Program-made: the position numbers and the translations under genes
From: Chryseobacterium scophthalmum
GTDB taxonomy: Bacteria; Bacteroidota; Bacteroidia; Flavobacteriales; Weeksellaceae
DNA length: 64,000 bases
Direction: 5' to 3'
Assembly: GCF_900143185.1 (NCBI RefSeq)
Contig: NZ_FSRQ01000005.1
Location: 62,001 to 126,000, forward strand
Part shown: piece after piece, positions 16,735 through 27,885 of the stretch
Position numbering within the stretch: the stretch's first letter is position 1
How the letters are laid out: each line of letters starts with the position of its first letter
Notes under the pieces: model-generated
Databases searched by the model: none
Seen by the model: the letters and a program-made list of their open reading frames with translations, nothing else
Told to the model about the DNA's origin: nothing

Positions 16735-19700
16735 TTAGTTAAGGTCTTCGAATTCTTTCTTAGAACCCACAATTACATTTTGATACTCTTTAAGACCTGT
16801 ACCTGCAGGGATTCTGTGTCCTACAATTACATTTTCTTTAAGACCATTCAAACTGTCTACTTTACCAGCAACTGCTGCTTCGTTTAGAACTTTAGTTGTT
16901 TCCTGGAATGATGCTGCAGACATGAATGACTTAGTTTGTAGAGCGGCTCTTGTAATACCTTGCAATACTGGTGTTGCAGTAGCAGGTAAAGCTTCTCTTA
17001 CTTCAACTAGAGCCTGATCTTCACGCTTCAACTTAGAGTTTTCGTCTCTTAGTTCTCTTGCAGTAATCATTTGTCCTGGTCTGAATTCTTTAGAATCTCC
17101 AGCTTCAGTAACCACTTTAAGACCAAATACTCTATTGTTTTCTTCTAAGAAATCAAACTTATGCTCTAAAGCAGCTTCAAGGAACTGAGTATCACCTCCG
17201 TCAACGATTGATACTTTTGTCATCATCTGTCTTACGATGATTTCAAAGTGCTTATCGTCGATTTTTACCCCTTGTAGACGGTAAACTTCCTGAATTTCAT
17301 TTACTAAATATTCCTGAACCGCAGTTGGTCCTTTGATCTTCAAGATATCGTCTGGAGTAACTGAACCGTCAGAAAGTGGCGAACCAGCTCTTACGAAGTC
17401 ATTCTCCTGTACTAAGATTTGGTTTGATAATTTAACTAAATAAATTTTTCTCTCACCAGTTTTAGCTTCAACGATCAATTCTCGGTTACCTCTCTTGATT
17501 TTTCCGTAAGAAACTACCCCGTCGATTTCTGTAACAACCGCTGGGTTTGAAGGGTTTCTTGCTTCGAATAATTCGGTAACTCTCGGAAGACCTCCGGTGA
17601 TATCCCCTGTCTTTGCAGCTTTTCTTGGGATTTTAATTAAGACTTTACCAGCCTTAATTTTTTCACCATCGTTTACCATTAAGTGGGCTCCTACCGGTAA
17701 GTTGTAACCTTTCTGTTCAACACCTTTAGAATCTACCACTTTCAAAGTAGGTACGGCTTTCTTATTTCTAGATTCAGAGATTACTTTCTCTTCGAATCCT
17801 GTTTGTTCGTCAATTTCAAGTTGGAATGAAATACCTTGAATAATATCTTCGTATTCTACCTTACCTGAAGTTTCTGCAATAATTACCGCGTTATACGGAT
17901 CCCATCTACAGATTGTATCTCCTTTGCTTACTTTATCACCTGGTTTTACAGCTAATATAGCACCATAAGGTACGTTAGCAACCATCAATGGAGTTCTTGT
18001 TTCGTTATCAGCAACCAATCTAAATTCTGTTGTACGAGAAACTACTACTTCTGCAGTGTTACCGTTTTCGTCTTCAGAAGTAATTGTTCTTACCTCATCC
18101 AATTCTACGATACCATCTCTTCTAGCAATAATTGATGGGTTTTCTGAAACGTTTGTAGATACACCCCCTTGGTGGAAAGTTCTCAACGTAAGCTGAGTTC
18201 CTGGTTCCCCAATTGATTGTGCAGCAATAACCCCTACAGCTTCACCCATATGGATCATCTTACCTGTTGCTAAGTTTCTACCGTAACATTTAGCACAGAT
18301 TCCTTTTTTAGTTTCACAAGTAAGTGGTGAACGTACTTCAACAGCTTCTAATCCAGCTTCTTCAATTCTCTTAGCCAACTTCTCAGTAATTACCTGATCA
18401 GCTACAACAATCATTTCGTCAGTTTCTGGATCGTACACATTGTGTAACGAAACTCTACCTAAGATTCTTTCAGAGATTTTTTCAACAATCTCGTCATTTT
18501 TCTTAAGTGCAGTAACTTCTGTACCTCTTAAAGTTCCACAATCGTCTTGTGTAACAATAACGTCTTGTGCAACGTCTACCAATCTTCTCGTTAAGTAACC
18601 CGCATCGGCAGTCTTAAGAGCGGTATCCGCAAGACCTTTACGAGCACCGTGAGTAGAGATAAAGTATTCTAAGATGGAAAGACCTTCTTTAAAGTTTGCA
18701 AGAATAGGGTTTTCGATAATTTCCGCACCGGTAGAACCAGCTTTCTGCGGTTTTGCCATCAAACCTCTCATCCCTGATAACTGACGGATCTGTTCCTTAG
18801 AACCCCTTGCTCCAGAGTCAAGCATCATGTATACAGAGTTGAACCCACCTTGGTCAGTTTTCATTCTGCTCATGATCATTTCAGTTAATCCAGCGTTGGT
18901 GTTTGTCCAAACGTCAATTACCTGGTTATATCTTTCAGTATCAGTAATTAGACCCATGTTATAGTTGGCTCTAATTTCGTCTACAGTTTCAATAGAAGTA
19001 GCAATCATCTGCTTTTTCTCAACAGGAACTACGATATCCCCTAATGAGAACGAAAGACCTCCTTTGAATGCGTTTGAGTAACCTAAGTCTTTCATTGCAT
19101 CCAAGAACTTCACAGTTGTAGGGAAATCTGTATCAGCAAGAATTTTACCGATAACATTTCTTAATGATTTCTTAGTAAGAAGCTCATTAATATATCCTGA
19201 CTGTTTAGGAACGATCTGGTTGAATAAGATTCTTCCTACAGAAGTTTCAGTTAATTTCGTAGTGATTACTCCATCTTCTTTAATAGGAAGTCTACATCTT
19301 ACTTTAGCGTTCAATGAAACTCTACCTTCAGCATAAGCGATTTCCGCTTCTTCCGGAGAGTAGAATGCAAGACCTTCACCTTTTACTTTCATTGTCTCGG
19401 TAGAGCTCAATTCTTTGGTCATGAAATAAAGACCAAGAACCATGTCTTGAGATGGTACTGTAATTGGAGATCCGTTTGCAGGGTTCAAGATATTTTGAGA
19501 ACCTAACATTAATAACTGAGCTTCAAGGATCGCTTCTGGTCCTAACGGTAAGTGTACCGCCATCTGGTCACCATCGAAATCGGCGTTGAATGCTGTTGTT
19601 ACTAACGGGTGTAATTGGATTGCCTTACCTTCGATCATCTTAGGTTGGAAAGCCTGAATACCTAGTCTGTGAAGCGTAGGTGCTCTGTTTAGTAAAACAG

Positions 19701-21000
19701 GGTGACCTTTCATCACGTTTTCTAGAATATCATAAACTACAGGTTCTTTTCTATCAATAATTCTCTTTGCAGATTTTACTGTTTTTACAATCCCTCTTTC
19801 AATTAGTTTTCTAATGATAAACGGTTTGTAAAGCTCAGCTGCCATATCTTTAGGAATACCACATTCGTGAAGCTGCAAGTTTGGGCCTACAACAATTACC
19901 GAACGCGCCGAGTAATCTACCCTTTTCCCAAGTAAGTTCTGACGGAAACGACCTTGCTTACCTTTCAATGAATCTGAAAGTGATTTCAATGGTCTGTTTG
20001 ATTCAGATTTTACTGCAGAAGATTTTCTTGTATTATCGAATAATGAATCTACAGATTCCTGAAGCATACGCTTCTCGTTTCTCAAGATTACTTCAGGAGC
20101 TTTGATCTCCAATAATCTCTTCAAACGGTTGTTTCTGATAATAACTCTTCTATAAAGGTCATTTAAGTCAGAAGTTGCGAAACGTCCTCCATCCAATGGA
20201 ACTAATGGTCTTAATTCTGGTGGAATTACAGGAAGCACACGCATAATCATCCACTCTGGTCTGTTGATCATTCTTGTATTAGCACCTCTCAATGCTTCTA
20301 CAACGTTCAATCTTTTCAGGGCTTCAGTTCTTCTTTGCTTAGAACCTTCGTTGTGAGCTTTGTGTCTCAAATCGAAAGACAATGCATCAAGATCGATTCT
20401 TTTTAATAGTTCCTCAACAGCTTCAGCACCCATTTTAGCGATGAATTTGTTTGGATCTGAATCATCAAGATACTGGTTTTCTACAGGAAGAGTTTCCATG
20501 ATATCAAGGTATTCTTCTTCTGTAAGGAATTCCATGTGGTCAAAATCAGCACCGTCTAATTTCTTAGCAATACCTTGTTGAATTACCACATATCTTTCGT
20601 AATAGATAATCATATCCAATTTCTTGGAAGGAATACCTAAAAGGTAACCAATTTTGTTTGGTAAAGAACGGAAATACCAAATGTGCGCAATAGGAACAAC
20701 CAAACCAATATGTCCGATTCTTTCTCTACGTACTTTTTTCTCCGTAACCTCTACACCACAACGGTCACAAACGATCCCTTTATAACGAATTCTCTTGTAT
20801 TTACCACAAGCACATTCGTAATCTTTGATAGGACCGAAGATTTTTTCACAGAACAAACCGTCTCTTTCAGGCTTGTGCGTTCTGTAGTTAATAGTTTCCG
20901 GTTTAAGAACCTCTCCTCTTGAGTCCTGTAAAATAGACTCTGGTGAAGCTAAACCGATGGTTATTTTATTAAATCTACTTGATTTATTTTTATTTGACAT
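16735..21000 (-). CDS. rpoC: RNA polymerase beta' subunit
   Basis: 1421 residues. The catalytic Mg-binding motif [14 protein letters not shown] is present, as are the N-terminal zinc ribbon ([20 protein letters not shown]) and the second zinc site ([16 protein letters not shown]). Length is normal for Bacteroidota. It forms the active site of RNA polymerase with RpoB. Located 84 bp after rpoB, in a spacer of repeated TTTTAGATT words, and followed by the DUF3467 gene. Confidence 0.99.
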   Translation of the reverse strand: MSNKNKSSRFNKITIGLASPESILQDSRGEVLKPETINYRTHKPERDGLFCEKIFGPIKDYECACGKYKRIRYKGIVCDRCGVEVTEKKVRRERIGHIGLVVPIAHIWYFRSLPNKIGYLLGIPSKKLDMIIYYERYVVIQQGIAKKLDGADFDHMEFLTEEEYLDIMETLPVENQYLDDSDPNKFIAKMGAEAVEELLKRIDLDALSFDLRHKAHNEGSKQRRTEALKRLNVVEALRGANTRMINRPEWMIMRVLPVIPPELRPLVPLDGGRFATSDLNDLYRRVIIRNNRLKRLLEIKAPEVILRNEKRMLQESVDSLFDNTRKSSAVKSESNRPLKSLSDSLKGKQGRFRQNLLGKRVDYSARSVIVVGPNLQLHECGIPKDMAAELYKPFIIRKLIERGIVKTVKSAKRIIDRKEPVVYDILENVMKGHPVLLNRAPTLHRLGIQAFQPKMIEGKAIQLHPLVTTAFNADFDGDQMAVHLPLGPEAILEAQLLMLGSQNILNPANGSPITVPSQDMVLGLYFMTKELSSTETMKVKGEGLAFYSPEEAEIAYAEGRVSLNAKVRCRLPIKEDGVITTKLTETSVGRILFNQIVPKQSGYINELLTKKSLRNVIGKILADTDFPTTVKFLDAMKDLGYSNAFKGGLSFSLGDIVVPVEKKQMIATSIETVDEIRANYNMGLITDTERYNQVIDVWTNTNAGLTEMIMSRMKTDQGGFNSVYMMLDSGARGSKEQIRQLSGMRGLMAKPQKAGSTGAEIIENPILANFKEGLSILEYFISTHGARKGLADTALKTADAGYLTRRLVDVAQDVIVTQDDCGTLRGTEVTALKKNDEIVEKISERILGRVSLHNVYDPETDEMIVVADQVITEKLAKRIEEAGLEAVEVRSPLTCETKKGICAKCYGRNLATGKMIHMGEAVGVIAAQSIGEPGTQLTLRTFHQGGVSTNVSENPSIIARRDGIVELDEVRTITSEDENGNTAEVVVSRTTEFRLVADNETRTPLMVANVPYGAILAVKPGDKVSKGDTICRWDPYNAVIIAETSGKVEYEDIIQGISFQLEIDEQTGFEEKVISESRNKKAVPTLKVVDSKGVEQKGYNLPVGAHLMVNDGEKIKAGKVLIKIPRKAAKTGDITGGLPRVTELFEARNPSNPAVVTEIDGVVSYGKIKRGNRELIVEAKTGERKIYLVKLSNQILVQENDFVRAGSPLSDGSVTPDDILKIKGPTAVQEYLVNEIQEVYRLQGVKIDDKHFEIIVRQMMTKVSIVDGGDTQFLEAALEHKFDFLEENNRVFGLKVVTEAGDSKEFRPGQMITARELRDENSKLKREDQALVEVREALPATATPVLQGITRAALQTKSFMSAASFQETTKVLNEAAVAGKVDSLNGLKENVIVGHRIPAGTGLKEYQNVIVGSKKEFEDLN

Positions 21001-21084
21001 TTGTTAGATTTTAAATTTTAGATTTTAGATTTTAGATTAATTTTTGAATGTTTCCATTCAACATTTATAATTTAAAATTTAAAA

Positions 21085-24000
21085 TTATTCCTCTAGTCTT
21101 ACGTCTAATCCAAGACCTTGTAACTCGTGAAGTAGTACGTTGAATGATTCAGGAATACCTGGTTCAGGCATTGCTTCACCTTTCGCAATCGCTTCATAAG
21201 TTTTTGCTCTACCAATCACGTCATCTGACTTCACAGTAAGGATCTCTCTCAAGATATTTGATGCTCCAAATGCTTCAAGAGCCCAAACCTCCATCTCTCC
21301 GAATCTCTGACCTCCAAACTGAGCTTTACCTCCTAATGGCTGTTGAGTAATCAATGAATAAGGTCCGATAGAACGTGCGTGCATTTTGTCATCAACCATG
21401 TGTCCTAATTTCAACATATAGATAATACCTACTGTTGCAGCCTGAGTAAATCTTTCTCCGGTACCACCATCATAAAGGTGAGTGTGACCGAATTTAGGAA
21501 CTCCTGCTTTCTCAGTGTACTCAGTAATCTGATCAAGAGTAGCACCATCAAAGATAGGCGTAGCAAACTTCAATCCTAATGTTCTACCTGCCCATCCTAA
21601 AACGGTTTCGTAGATCTGACCGATGTTCATACGAGAAGGTACCCCAAGTGGATTCAATACGATATCTACTGGTGTTCCATCTTCCAAGAATGGCATATCT
21701 TCTTCACGAACGATTCTCGAAACGATACCTTTGTTACCGTGACGACCTGCCATTTTATCTCCAACGTTTAGTTTACGTTTTTTAGCGATATACACTTTAG
21801 CCAACTTCATGATACCTGCTGGAAGCTCATCTCCGATAGAAATTGCGAATTTCTCACGGTTTTTAACTCCCTGAATATCGTTGAATTTGATTTTATAGTT
21901 GTGAATTAATTGTTTGATTAATTCATTCTTATCGTTGTCAACAGTCCAATCAGCACCGCTTACGTTAACGTAATCTTCAACTGAAGTCAATAATTTATGA
22001 GTAAATTTCATACCCTTACCGATGATTTCTTCATCTAAGTCGTTGGTAACTCCCTGAGAAGTTTTACCGCTAACAAGAGTATTTAATTTTTCAATTAAAC
22101 TATTTCTTAACTCGTCAAACTTAGCCTTGTAAGTGTTTTCAATCTCTTCAAGTTTAAGTTTTTCTTCAGTTCTTTTCTTTTTATCTTTAATGTTTCTAGA
22201 GAACAATTTCTTGTTGATAACAACACCTCTTAATGAAGAATCTGCTTTCAATGAAGCATCTTTTACATCACCAGCTTTGTCACCAAAGATTGCTCTAAGA
22301 AGTTTCTCTTCAGGAGTTGGGTCAGATTCACCTTTTGGAGTAATCTTACCAATCATGATATCACCAGGCTTCACTTCAGCACCGATTCTGATCATCCCGT
22401 TCTCATCAAGATCTTTTGTAGCTTCTTCAGAAACGTTAGGAATATCTGCTGTCAATTCTTCCATACCTAATTTGGTATCACGAACTTCAAGAGAATATTC
22501 ATCTACGTGGATTGAAGTAAACCAGTCTTCACGTACAACTTTTTCGTTGATTACGATCGCATCCTCAAAGTTGTAACCCTTCCAAGGCATGAACGCAACT
22601 ACTAAGTTTCTACCAAGAGCCAATTCTCCTTTTTCAGTAGCATAACCGTCGCAAAGTACTTGTCCTTTTTCCACTACATCTCCTACTCTTACGTTTGGTC
22701 TTAGGGTAATTGTTGTACTCTGGTTAGTTTTTCTAAACTTCGTAAGGTTATATGTTTTAGTAGCAGATTCGAATGATACTAGATCTTCGTCTTCGCTTCT
22801 TTCATATTTAATTGTAATCTTGTCTGCATCAACGTACTCAACAGTACCTGTACCTTCAGCGTTGATCAAAATTCTAGAATCTTTTGCAACTTGCTGTTCC
22901 AGACCTGTACCTACGATTGGAGCTTGTGGCTTCAACAAAGGAACTGCCTGACGCATCATGTTTGATCCCATCAATGCACGGTTCGCATCATCATGCTCCA
23001 AGAATGGAATTAATGAAGCTGAAATACCAGAAATCTGGTTTGGTGCAACATCGATCAAGTTAACTTCAGAAGGCTCAACTACAGGATAATCACCATCTAG
23101 ACGAGCAATAATTCTGTCTGTGATAAATGTACCATTGTCATTCAACTCAACGTTTGCCTGAGCAATTACTTTATCTTCTTCGTCTTCCGCGTTTAAGTAA
23201 ATAGGATCTGCATTTAAATCTACAGTACCTTCGCTTACTTTTCTATATGGAGTTTCGATGAAACCTAAAGTATTGATTTTAGCATAAATACCTAAAGATG
23301 AAATCAAACCAATGTTTGGTCCTTCAGGAGTTTCGATAGGACAAATTCTACCATAGTGAGTATGGTGAACGTCACGTACCTCGAAACCTGCTCTTTCTCT
23401 TGATAAACCACCAGGTCCTAGAGCAGAAAGTCTACGCTTGTGCGTGATTTCTGATAGAGGGTTGGTTTGGTCCATAAACTGAGAAAGCTGGTTGGTACCA
23501 AAGAATGAGTTAATTACTGATGTTAAAGTTTTAGCATTAACAAGATCTAGTGGAGTAAAGATTTCATTATCTCTAACGTTCATTCTCTCCTTAATCGTTC
23601 TTGCAATTCTAGAAAGACCTACACCGAACTGTCCTGCTAATTGCTCACCAACAGTTTTAATTCTTCTGTTTGATAAGTGGTCGATATCATCAACCTCAGC
23701 TTTAGAGTTTACCAATTCGATCAAGTGTCTTACAATCGCAATGATATCTTCTTTTGTAAGAACCTCAGTTGTAGTCGGGATATTAAGACCTAACTTTTTG
23801 TTTAGTCTGTAACGTCCTACTTCACCCAATGAATATCTTTGCTCAGAGAAGAATAATTTTTCGATAATTCCTCTTGCAGTTTCCTCATCTGGTGGATCTG
23901 CATTTCTTAACTGACGATAAATATATTCTACCGCTTCTTTTTCAGAGTTGGTAGGGTCTTTTTGTAATGTATTCTGGATGATAGAGAATTCATTTGCATT

Positions 24001-24906
24001 TTCTTTGTGAATCAAGATAGATTTCACACCTGCATCCAAAATAAGATCTAAATGTTCTTTTTCAAGAATCGTTTCTCTATCTAAGATGATTTCGTTTCTT
24101 TCGATAGAAACAACCTCACCAGTATCTTCGTCTACGAAATCTTCGAACCAAGTGTTCAATACTCTCGCAGCCAAAGTTCTACCTTCTACTTTTTTAAGAG
24201 CAGCTTTAGAAACTTTCACTTCTTCAGCAAGATCAAAGATCTGAAGGATATCTTTATCAGATTCAAAACCGATTGCTCTTAATAACGTTGTTAAAGGTAA
24301 TTTTTTCTTACGGTCGATATACGCGTACATTACGCTGTTGATATCGGTAGTAAATTCCATCCAAGATCCTTTGAAAGGGATAATTCTTGAATAATACAAT
24401 TTTGTTCCGTTTGCGTGGTAAGTCTGTCCGAAGAATACACCCGGAGATCTGTGTAACTGAGTTACAATAACACGCTCTGCTCCGTTGATAATGAAAGAAC
24501 CACTGTCTGTCATGTAAGGAACCGGACCTAAATACACATCTTGTACAACTGTCTGAAAATCTTCATGTTCAGGATCTGTACAATACAATTTAAGTCTTGC
24601 TTTTAGAGGAACTGAATACGTTAAACCTCTTTCCACACATTCATTGATTGAATAACGTGGAGAATCTACCAAATAATCTAAGAATTCCAATACAAATTGG
24701 TTTCTAGAATCGGTAATTGGAAAGTTTTCTTGGAAGGTTTTGTGCAAACCTTCTTTCTTTCTGTCCTCAGGAAGTGTGTCTAGTTGGAAAAAATCTTTAA
24801 ATGACTCTAACTGGATATCTAAGAAATCCGGAGTAATGATTTTTCCTTTAGCCGAAGAGAAATTAATTCTCTCAACTCCCCTAGTTGTTGATGTTGTTTT
24901 ACTCAT
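21085..24906 (-). CDS. rpoB: RNA polymerase beta subunit
   Basis: 1273 residues with the expected landmarks: the rifampicin region [33 protein letters not shown], then PYRKVSEG, and the C-terminal [12 protein letters not shown] and [19 protein letters not shown]. The start [18 protein letters not shown] fits the family. Unlike the classical rplKAJL-rpoBC operon, rpoB here is separated from rplL by four secreted-protein genes and has its own promoter and a leader of about 320 nt. Confidence 0.99.
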   Translation of the reverse strand: MSKTTSTTRGVERINFSSAKGKIITPDFLDIQLESFKDFFQLDTLPEDRKKEGLHKTFQENFPITDSRNQFVLEFLDYLVDSPRYSINECVERGLTYSVPLKARLKLYCTDPEHEDFQTVVQDVYLGPVPYMTDSGSFIINGAERVIVTQLHRSPGVFFGQTYHANGTKLYYSRIIPFKGSWMEFTTDINSVMYAYIDRKKKLPLTTLLRAIGFESDKDILQIFDLAEEVKVSKAALKKVEGRTLAARVLNTWFEDFVDEDTGEVVSIERNEIILDRETILEKEHLDLILDAGVKSILIHKENANEFSIIQNTLQKDPTNSEKEAVEYIYRQLRNADPPDEETARGIIEKLFFSEQRYSLGEVGRYRLNKKLGLNIPTTTEVLTKEDIIAIVRHLIELVNSKAEVDDIDHLSNRRIKTVGEQLAGQFGVGLSRIARTIKERMNVRDNEIFTPLDLVNAKTLTSVINSFFGTNQLSQFMDQTNPLSEITHKRRLSALGPGGLSRERAGFEVRDVHHTHYGRICPIETPEGPNIGLISSLGIYAKINTLGFIETPYRKVSEGTVDLNADPIYLNAEDEEDKVIAQANVELNDNGTFITDRIIARLDGDYPVVEPSEVNLIDVAPNQISGISASLIPFLEHDDANRALMGSNMMRQAVPLLKPQAPIVGTGLEQQVAKDSRILINAEGTGTVEYVDADKITIKYERSEDEDLVSFESATKTYNLTKFRKTNQSTTITLRPNVRVGDVVEKGQVLCDGYATEKGELALGRNLVVAFMPWKGYNFEDAIVINEKVVREDWFTSIHVDEYSLEVRDTKLGMEELTADIPNVSEEATKDLDENGMIRIGAEVKPGDIMIGKITPKGESDPTPEEKLLRAIFGDKAGDVKDASLKADSSLRGVVINKKLFSRNIKDKKKRTEEKLKLEEIENTYKAKFDELRNSLIEKLNTLVSGKTSQGVTNDLDEEIIGKGMKFTHKLLTSVEDYVNVSGADWTVDNDKNELIKQLIHNYKIKFNDIQGVKNREKFAISIGDELPAGIMKLAKVYIAKKRKLNVGDKMAGRHGNKGIVSRIVREEDMPFLEDGTPVDIVLNPLGVPSRMNIGQIYETVLGWAGRTLGLKFATPIFDGATLDQITEYTEKAGVPKFGHTHLYDGGTGERFTQAATVGIIYMLKLGHMVDDKMHARSIGPYSLITQQPLGGKAQFGGQRFGEMEVWALEAFGASNILREILTVKSDDVIGRAKTYEAIAKGEAMPEPGIPESFNVLLHELQGLGLDVRLEE

Positions 24907-25224
24907 AAAACTTTTAAGAAAGGGTTAAAAAATATTTTGTTTTTATTCAAAAATATCAGAAAGAAGAAAGGTAAAAGACAAAAGTGAAAAGGAAGAAGTG
25001 TTTTTGGCGCTCACGAAAGACCTTGACTCTTATTACTTTATACATGTCTCTTTCTAACTGCAACACTGGTATATCTTTTCACAGTGTAATGCAAAATATT
25101 TTTATTTTTATCTAACGACGAAAAATCGCAATTACAGCAAAAACACAGAAGACCCTTTCAAATTAACGAAAGAGCTGATTTTCAATATTTTACCGTAATA
25201 TGTTTAATTTTTAGCGCCAAAAGA
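24907..25224 (-). promoter_or_regulatory. Long foldable 5' leader of rpoB
   Basis: From the predicted start near 25224 to the ATG, about 318 nt of RNA carry no ORF but many complementary segments. TTTTGGCGCT at the 5' end (complement of 25213-25222) pairs perfectly with AGCGCCAAAA (complement of 25002-25011), closing a domain of about 220 nt. Inside are CTCTTTC/GAAAGGG (7 bp, one G-U) and ACACTG/CAGTGT with a 13-nt loop. This suggests a structured regulatory leader; the regulator is unknown. Confidence 0.55.
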
Positions 25225-25229
25225 GACTG

Positions 25230-25260
25230 CAAATTTACAAAATTTAATTTTCTTACGCAA
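25230..25260 (-). promoter_or_regulatory. rpoB promoter
   Basis: TTG (complement of 25258-25260) and the perfect -7 box TAAATTTG (complement of 25230-25237) are separated by 20 nt. The box lies downstream of the terminator of the preceding gene, so rpoBC is probably a separate transcription unit. Confidence 0.8.
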
Positions 25261-25265
25261 TAAAA

Positions 25266-25288
25266 AACCACTTCATAATGAAGTGGTT
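25266..25288 (-). terminator. Terminator of the secreted-protein operon
   Basis: AACCACTTCA (25266-25275) and TGAAGTGGTT (25279-25288) form a perfect 10-bp stem with a 3-nt loop, flanked by A/T runs, 23 bp after the stop at 25312. Confidence 0.88.
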
Positions 25289-25311
25289 ATATAATTTATT
25301 TTTAAAAAAAA

Positions 25312-26082
25312 TTATTGAATAGGCTCGAGCACCTGAACCGAAAGCGCAGTTCCTGCCATTTGAGCATTCAAAGTAGGAGATGCAGCTTGATTAATACCTA
25401 TATGAAGTGTATTACCACTTGGAAGATTACGCGCAATACAAGCAAATTTCACATTATATGTTGTTGGTTGATTGTTTGTCAATGTTAGATTACGTAATGA
25501 AGCATTAAAATTCAAAATCCTGTAAGATCCGGATGTTCCGGCTACATTATTCGTTCTCACTAATTTTAATTGATTATTAACGAAGATTCCACATCCAAAA
25601 GATCCTACTCCTGTATTCCCCGTAATCTGAGCAACGGTTTGAACAGAAATATTAACAATATTAGATGCCTTAGTTACTTTAACTGCTGGTATTTCAACGC
25701 CTGAAATCACAGACCATCCAGTTATACTTGTATTTTCATTATAAGGATCAACAGCACCACCAGTGGTAAAAATAACCCCTGCAGTTGTAGATTTTGTATA
25801 ATTTGCTGTTAAAATAACACCATCGAGATATCCTGTAGGCAAATCAAATTTTTTCCAAACAGCAACAGTATCAGCTCTTGCAGCCAAAAGATCACCTGCA
25901 GTTCCAGAGTTTCCTACAGCAGCATCACTACCACCCAAATTAATTTCATTATTAATATTTATAGAACCATTAACATCCAAAGTACTTCTTGGTGTGGTTG
26001 TAGAAACGCCCACATTACCTGTCTGTCCAAAAATCTGGAAAGATATTAATCCGAAGATTATTAAAAAAATATTTGTTTTCAT
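25312..26082 (-). CDS. Secreted surface protein, paralogue 1
   Basis: 256 residues: signal peptide (ending IFGQ), then the Bacteroidota surface/tail-like motif STTTPRSTLDVNGSI, and a beta-rich C-terminal domain. It shares with the next two genes the motif CGIFVNNQLKLVR, a later cysteine strand (NVKFACIAR) and an overall size of 250-290. No T9SS sorting domain is evident. Function unknown; the paired cysteines suggest an exported disulfide-bonded domain. Third of three paralogues and last gene of the operon between rplL and rpoB. Confidence 0.8.
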   Translation of the reverse strand: MKTNIFLIIFGLISFQIFGQTGNVGVSTTTPRSTLDVNGSININNEINLGGSDAAVGNSGTAGDLLAARADTVAVWKKFDLPTGYLDGVILTANYTKSTTAGVIFTTGGAVDPYNENTSITGWSVISGVEIPAVKVTKASNIVNISVQTVAQITGNTGVGSFGCGIFVNNQLKLVRTNNVAGTSGSYRILNFNASLRNLTLTNNQPTTYNVKFACIARNLPSGNTLHIGINQAASPTLNAQMAGTALSVQVLEPIQ

Positions 26083-26096
26083 GTATTGTAGTATTT

Positions 26097-26936
26097 CTAA
26101 TTATAAACAGGAATTGAGTTTGTTGCTGGCGGTTTTTCATAAGTCTGTATCGTCAAAGAAGATTTTGCCATAAAATCATTAAGGTTAGTAGCATTAGGAA
26201 TAGCTTTCCCAACACTAAAAATCCCAGTATAATTAATATTTGCTCTTCTTTTACATGCAACTTTTGCTGTGTGATTACCAGCAGATAACCCTGTCGCTGT
26301 AGCTATAAGATTATAAGTATAGAAAGGTGATCCGCCTCCTGTTTGGCTTAGTGTGTATACTCGTATTCCTTTCAATTGGTCATCGACAAAAATTCCACAC
26401 GAAAAATCTACAGCATTATTCACAGTATTAGATCCCGATTGAGCAATAGTTTCTAACGACAGAACTACAATATTATTAGTTGCAACATCTATCTGAAACG
26501 TCTTAGCCAAAGCTGTAATTTCATATCCTACTGTATTTGAGCCACTCTGTATGTAAGATGCCAAAGTTTGATTTTCGGCATGAATCTCATTTCCACTAAG
26601 AGTTCCCCCTCCCGGTAAATCTACACCTGCTTGTGTTTCGGCACCTTCATTATTAAAGATTGTATAATAGAATGGGTTGAAGTTTGGTCTTCTAATCAAT
26701 TTCCATTCAGGAGGATTATTAGGGCCTTTTGACACTAATACGGTTCCTGAATTCCCAACAGCTCCATCTGTAGAAAGAGCAGCGTTTGGCGTAGTAACAC
26801 GTATTAAATTTCTTACACTTAGATTTCCTTGTACGTCAAGAGTTGCGCGGGGAGTGTCAGTATTGATTCCTATTGATTGTGAATGCATCATTGAAACAAA
26901 TGCGAACGTCACAAATAGATATATAAATTTATTCAT
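26097..26936 (-). CDS. Secreted surface protein, paralogue 2
   Basis: 279 residues: signal peptide (ending MMHSQ), GINTDTPRATLDVQGNLSV, the linker VLVSKGPNNPPEWK, and a C-terminal domain with CGIFVDDQLKGIR and TAKVACKRR, closing with NDFMAKSSLTIQTYE. These landmarks line up in order with those of the genes on either side, so the three arose by tandem duplication. 14 bp separates it from the downstream paralogue. No known enzymatic motif. Confidence 0.8.
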   Translation of the reverse strand: MNKFIYLFVTFAFVSMMHSQSIGINTDTPRATLDVQGNLSVRNLIRVTTPNAALSTDGAVGNSGTVLVSKGPNNPPEWKLIRRPNFNPFYYTIFNNEGAETQAGVDLPGGGTLSGNEIHAENQTLASYIQSGSNTVGYEITALAKTFQIDVATNNIVVLSLETIAQSGSNTVNNAVDFSCGIFVDDQLKGIRVYTLSQTGGGSPFYTYNLIATATGLSAGNHTAKVACKRRANINYTGIFSVGKAIPNATNLNDFMAKSSLTIQTYEKPPATNSIPVYN

Positions 26937-26945
26937 TTGATTATT

Positions 26946-27815
26946 TTAGTAAATTATTTTAACCTGCTCAGTTACATCGTATTTCAAAATTGACTTCATC
27001 ATGAAATTATTAACGACTTGCGTTCCATCAGTTGTAGGTGCACCAACAGCAAAAAAGTATCCAGTCGTACTAGAAGTAATTCTCCTACAACCCACCTTTA
27101 CATCATACGTTGGCCTAATGCCATTCACAAGAGGTTTTACAGGTAAATTTTCAACAACGTACTTTAGCGTAAAAATTGCCTGGTTCTTTTGTCCTTTACC
27201 TACAACACCATTTATTTGGTCTGCTCTTACAGCTTTCAGTTGGTTGTCGATAAATATCCCACAAGCATATCTTACAAACTGATCTGCCGTTGTACCTGTA
27301 TTTGACATTTCGACTGCAGTCTGGAAAACGAAATCAACTTTATTTACTGGATTATCAATTTTAAAGGTTGTAGCTGTTGAAGAAGCTGTACTATTTGCCT
27401 TCATAGGAAGCTCAGACCAAGCTGGTTTAGGCGTTGCACCTGAAGCTCCACCAAAAGGATCATTAATATCACTCGTTTGATAGACAGGGCTTACTGTTGT
27501 ATTTGAAAAGTCAATTCCAGTCTCATTAATTTTAGCATCAGACTGAGTAATTCTATACTCGTCTACTTCATAAAACCCTAGCTTAGAAGTTTTCCAAACT
27601 GGTGCTACATTATCACCTTGTGAAACCAAAATCTGATTCAAAGTACCGGGGTTACCTGTAGTAGTTTTAGTACCTCCAACTCTTAGTTCATTTCTCAAAG
27701 TAATTGTGCCATTAACATCTAATGTAGATTGTGGCGCAGTGGTATTAATACCTACCTGTGCGTTAGCTATTATAAAAAATAGAAAAAAAAGTAATGATTT
27801 ATATTTAGTATACAT
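26946..27815 (-). CDS. Secreted surface protein, paralogue 3
   Basis: 289 residues: signal peptide (ending IANAQ), GINTTAPQSTLDVNGTI, the linker ILVSQGDNVAPVWK, then CGIFIDNQLKAVR and DVKVGCRR, closing with NNFMMKSILKYDVTEQ. It is the largest of the three paralogues. Only 9 bp lies before the next gene, so they form one transcript. Function unknown; TLDVNG-type N-terminal regions are frequent in Bacteroidota surface and phage-tail-like proteins. Confidence 0.8.
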   Translation of the reverse strand: MYTKYKSLLFFLFFIIANAQVGINTTAPQSTLDVNGTITLRNELRVGGTKTTTGNPGTLNQILVSQGDNVAPVWKTSKLGFYEVDEYRITQSDAKINETGIDFSNTTVSPVYQTSDINDPFGGASGATPKPAWSELPMKANSTASSTATTFKIDNPVNKVDFVFQTAVEMSNTGTTADQFVRYACGIFIDNQLKAVRADQINGVVGKGQKNQAIFTLKYVVENLPVKPLVNGIRPTYDVKVGCRRITSSTTGYFFAVGAPTTDGTQVVNNFMMKSILKYDVTEQVKIIY

Positions 27816-27885
27816 TTTAAAAATTATTTAATTAAAAGAAAAACAGCTATTTTAATTTATAAAAAAATAGCTTTTAAGTTTAAAA

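Noticed and set aside
21001..21084. Tandem TTTTAGATT words between rpoB and rpoC as a regulatory array
   Set aside because: Similar low-complexity words occur in several unrelated gaps (271-335, 38537-38575), so a generic intergenic repeat is more likely.
22133..22576. Plus-strand frame of 147 codons inside rpoB
   Set aside because: A shadow of the highly conserved rpoB reading frame.
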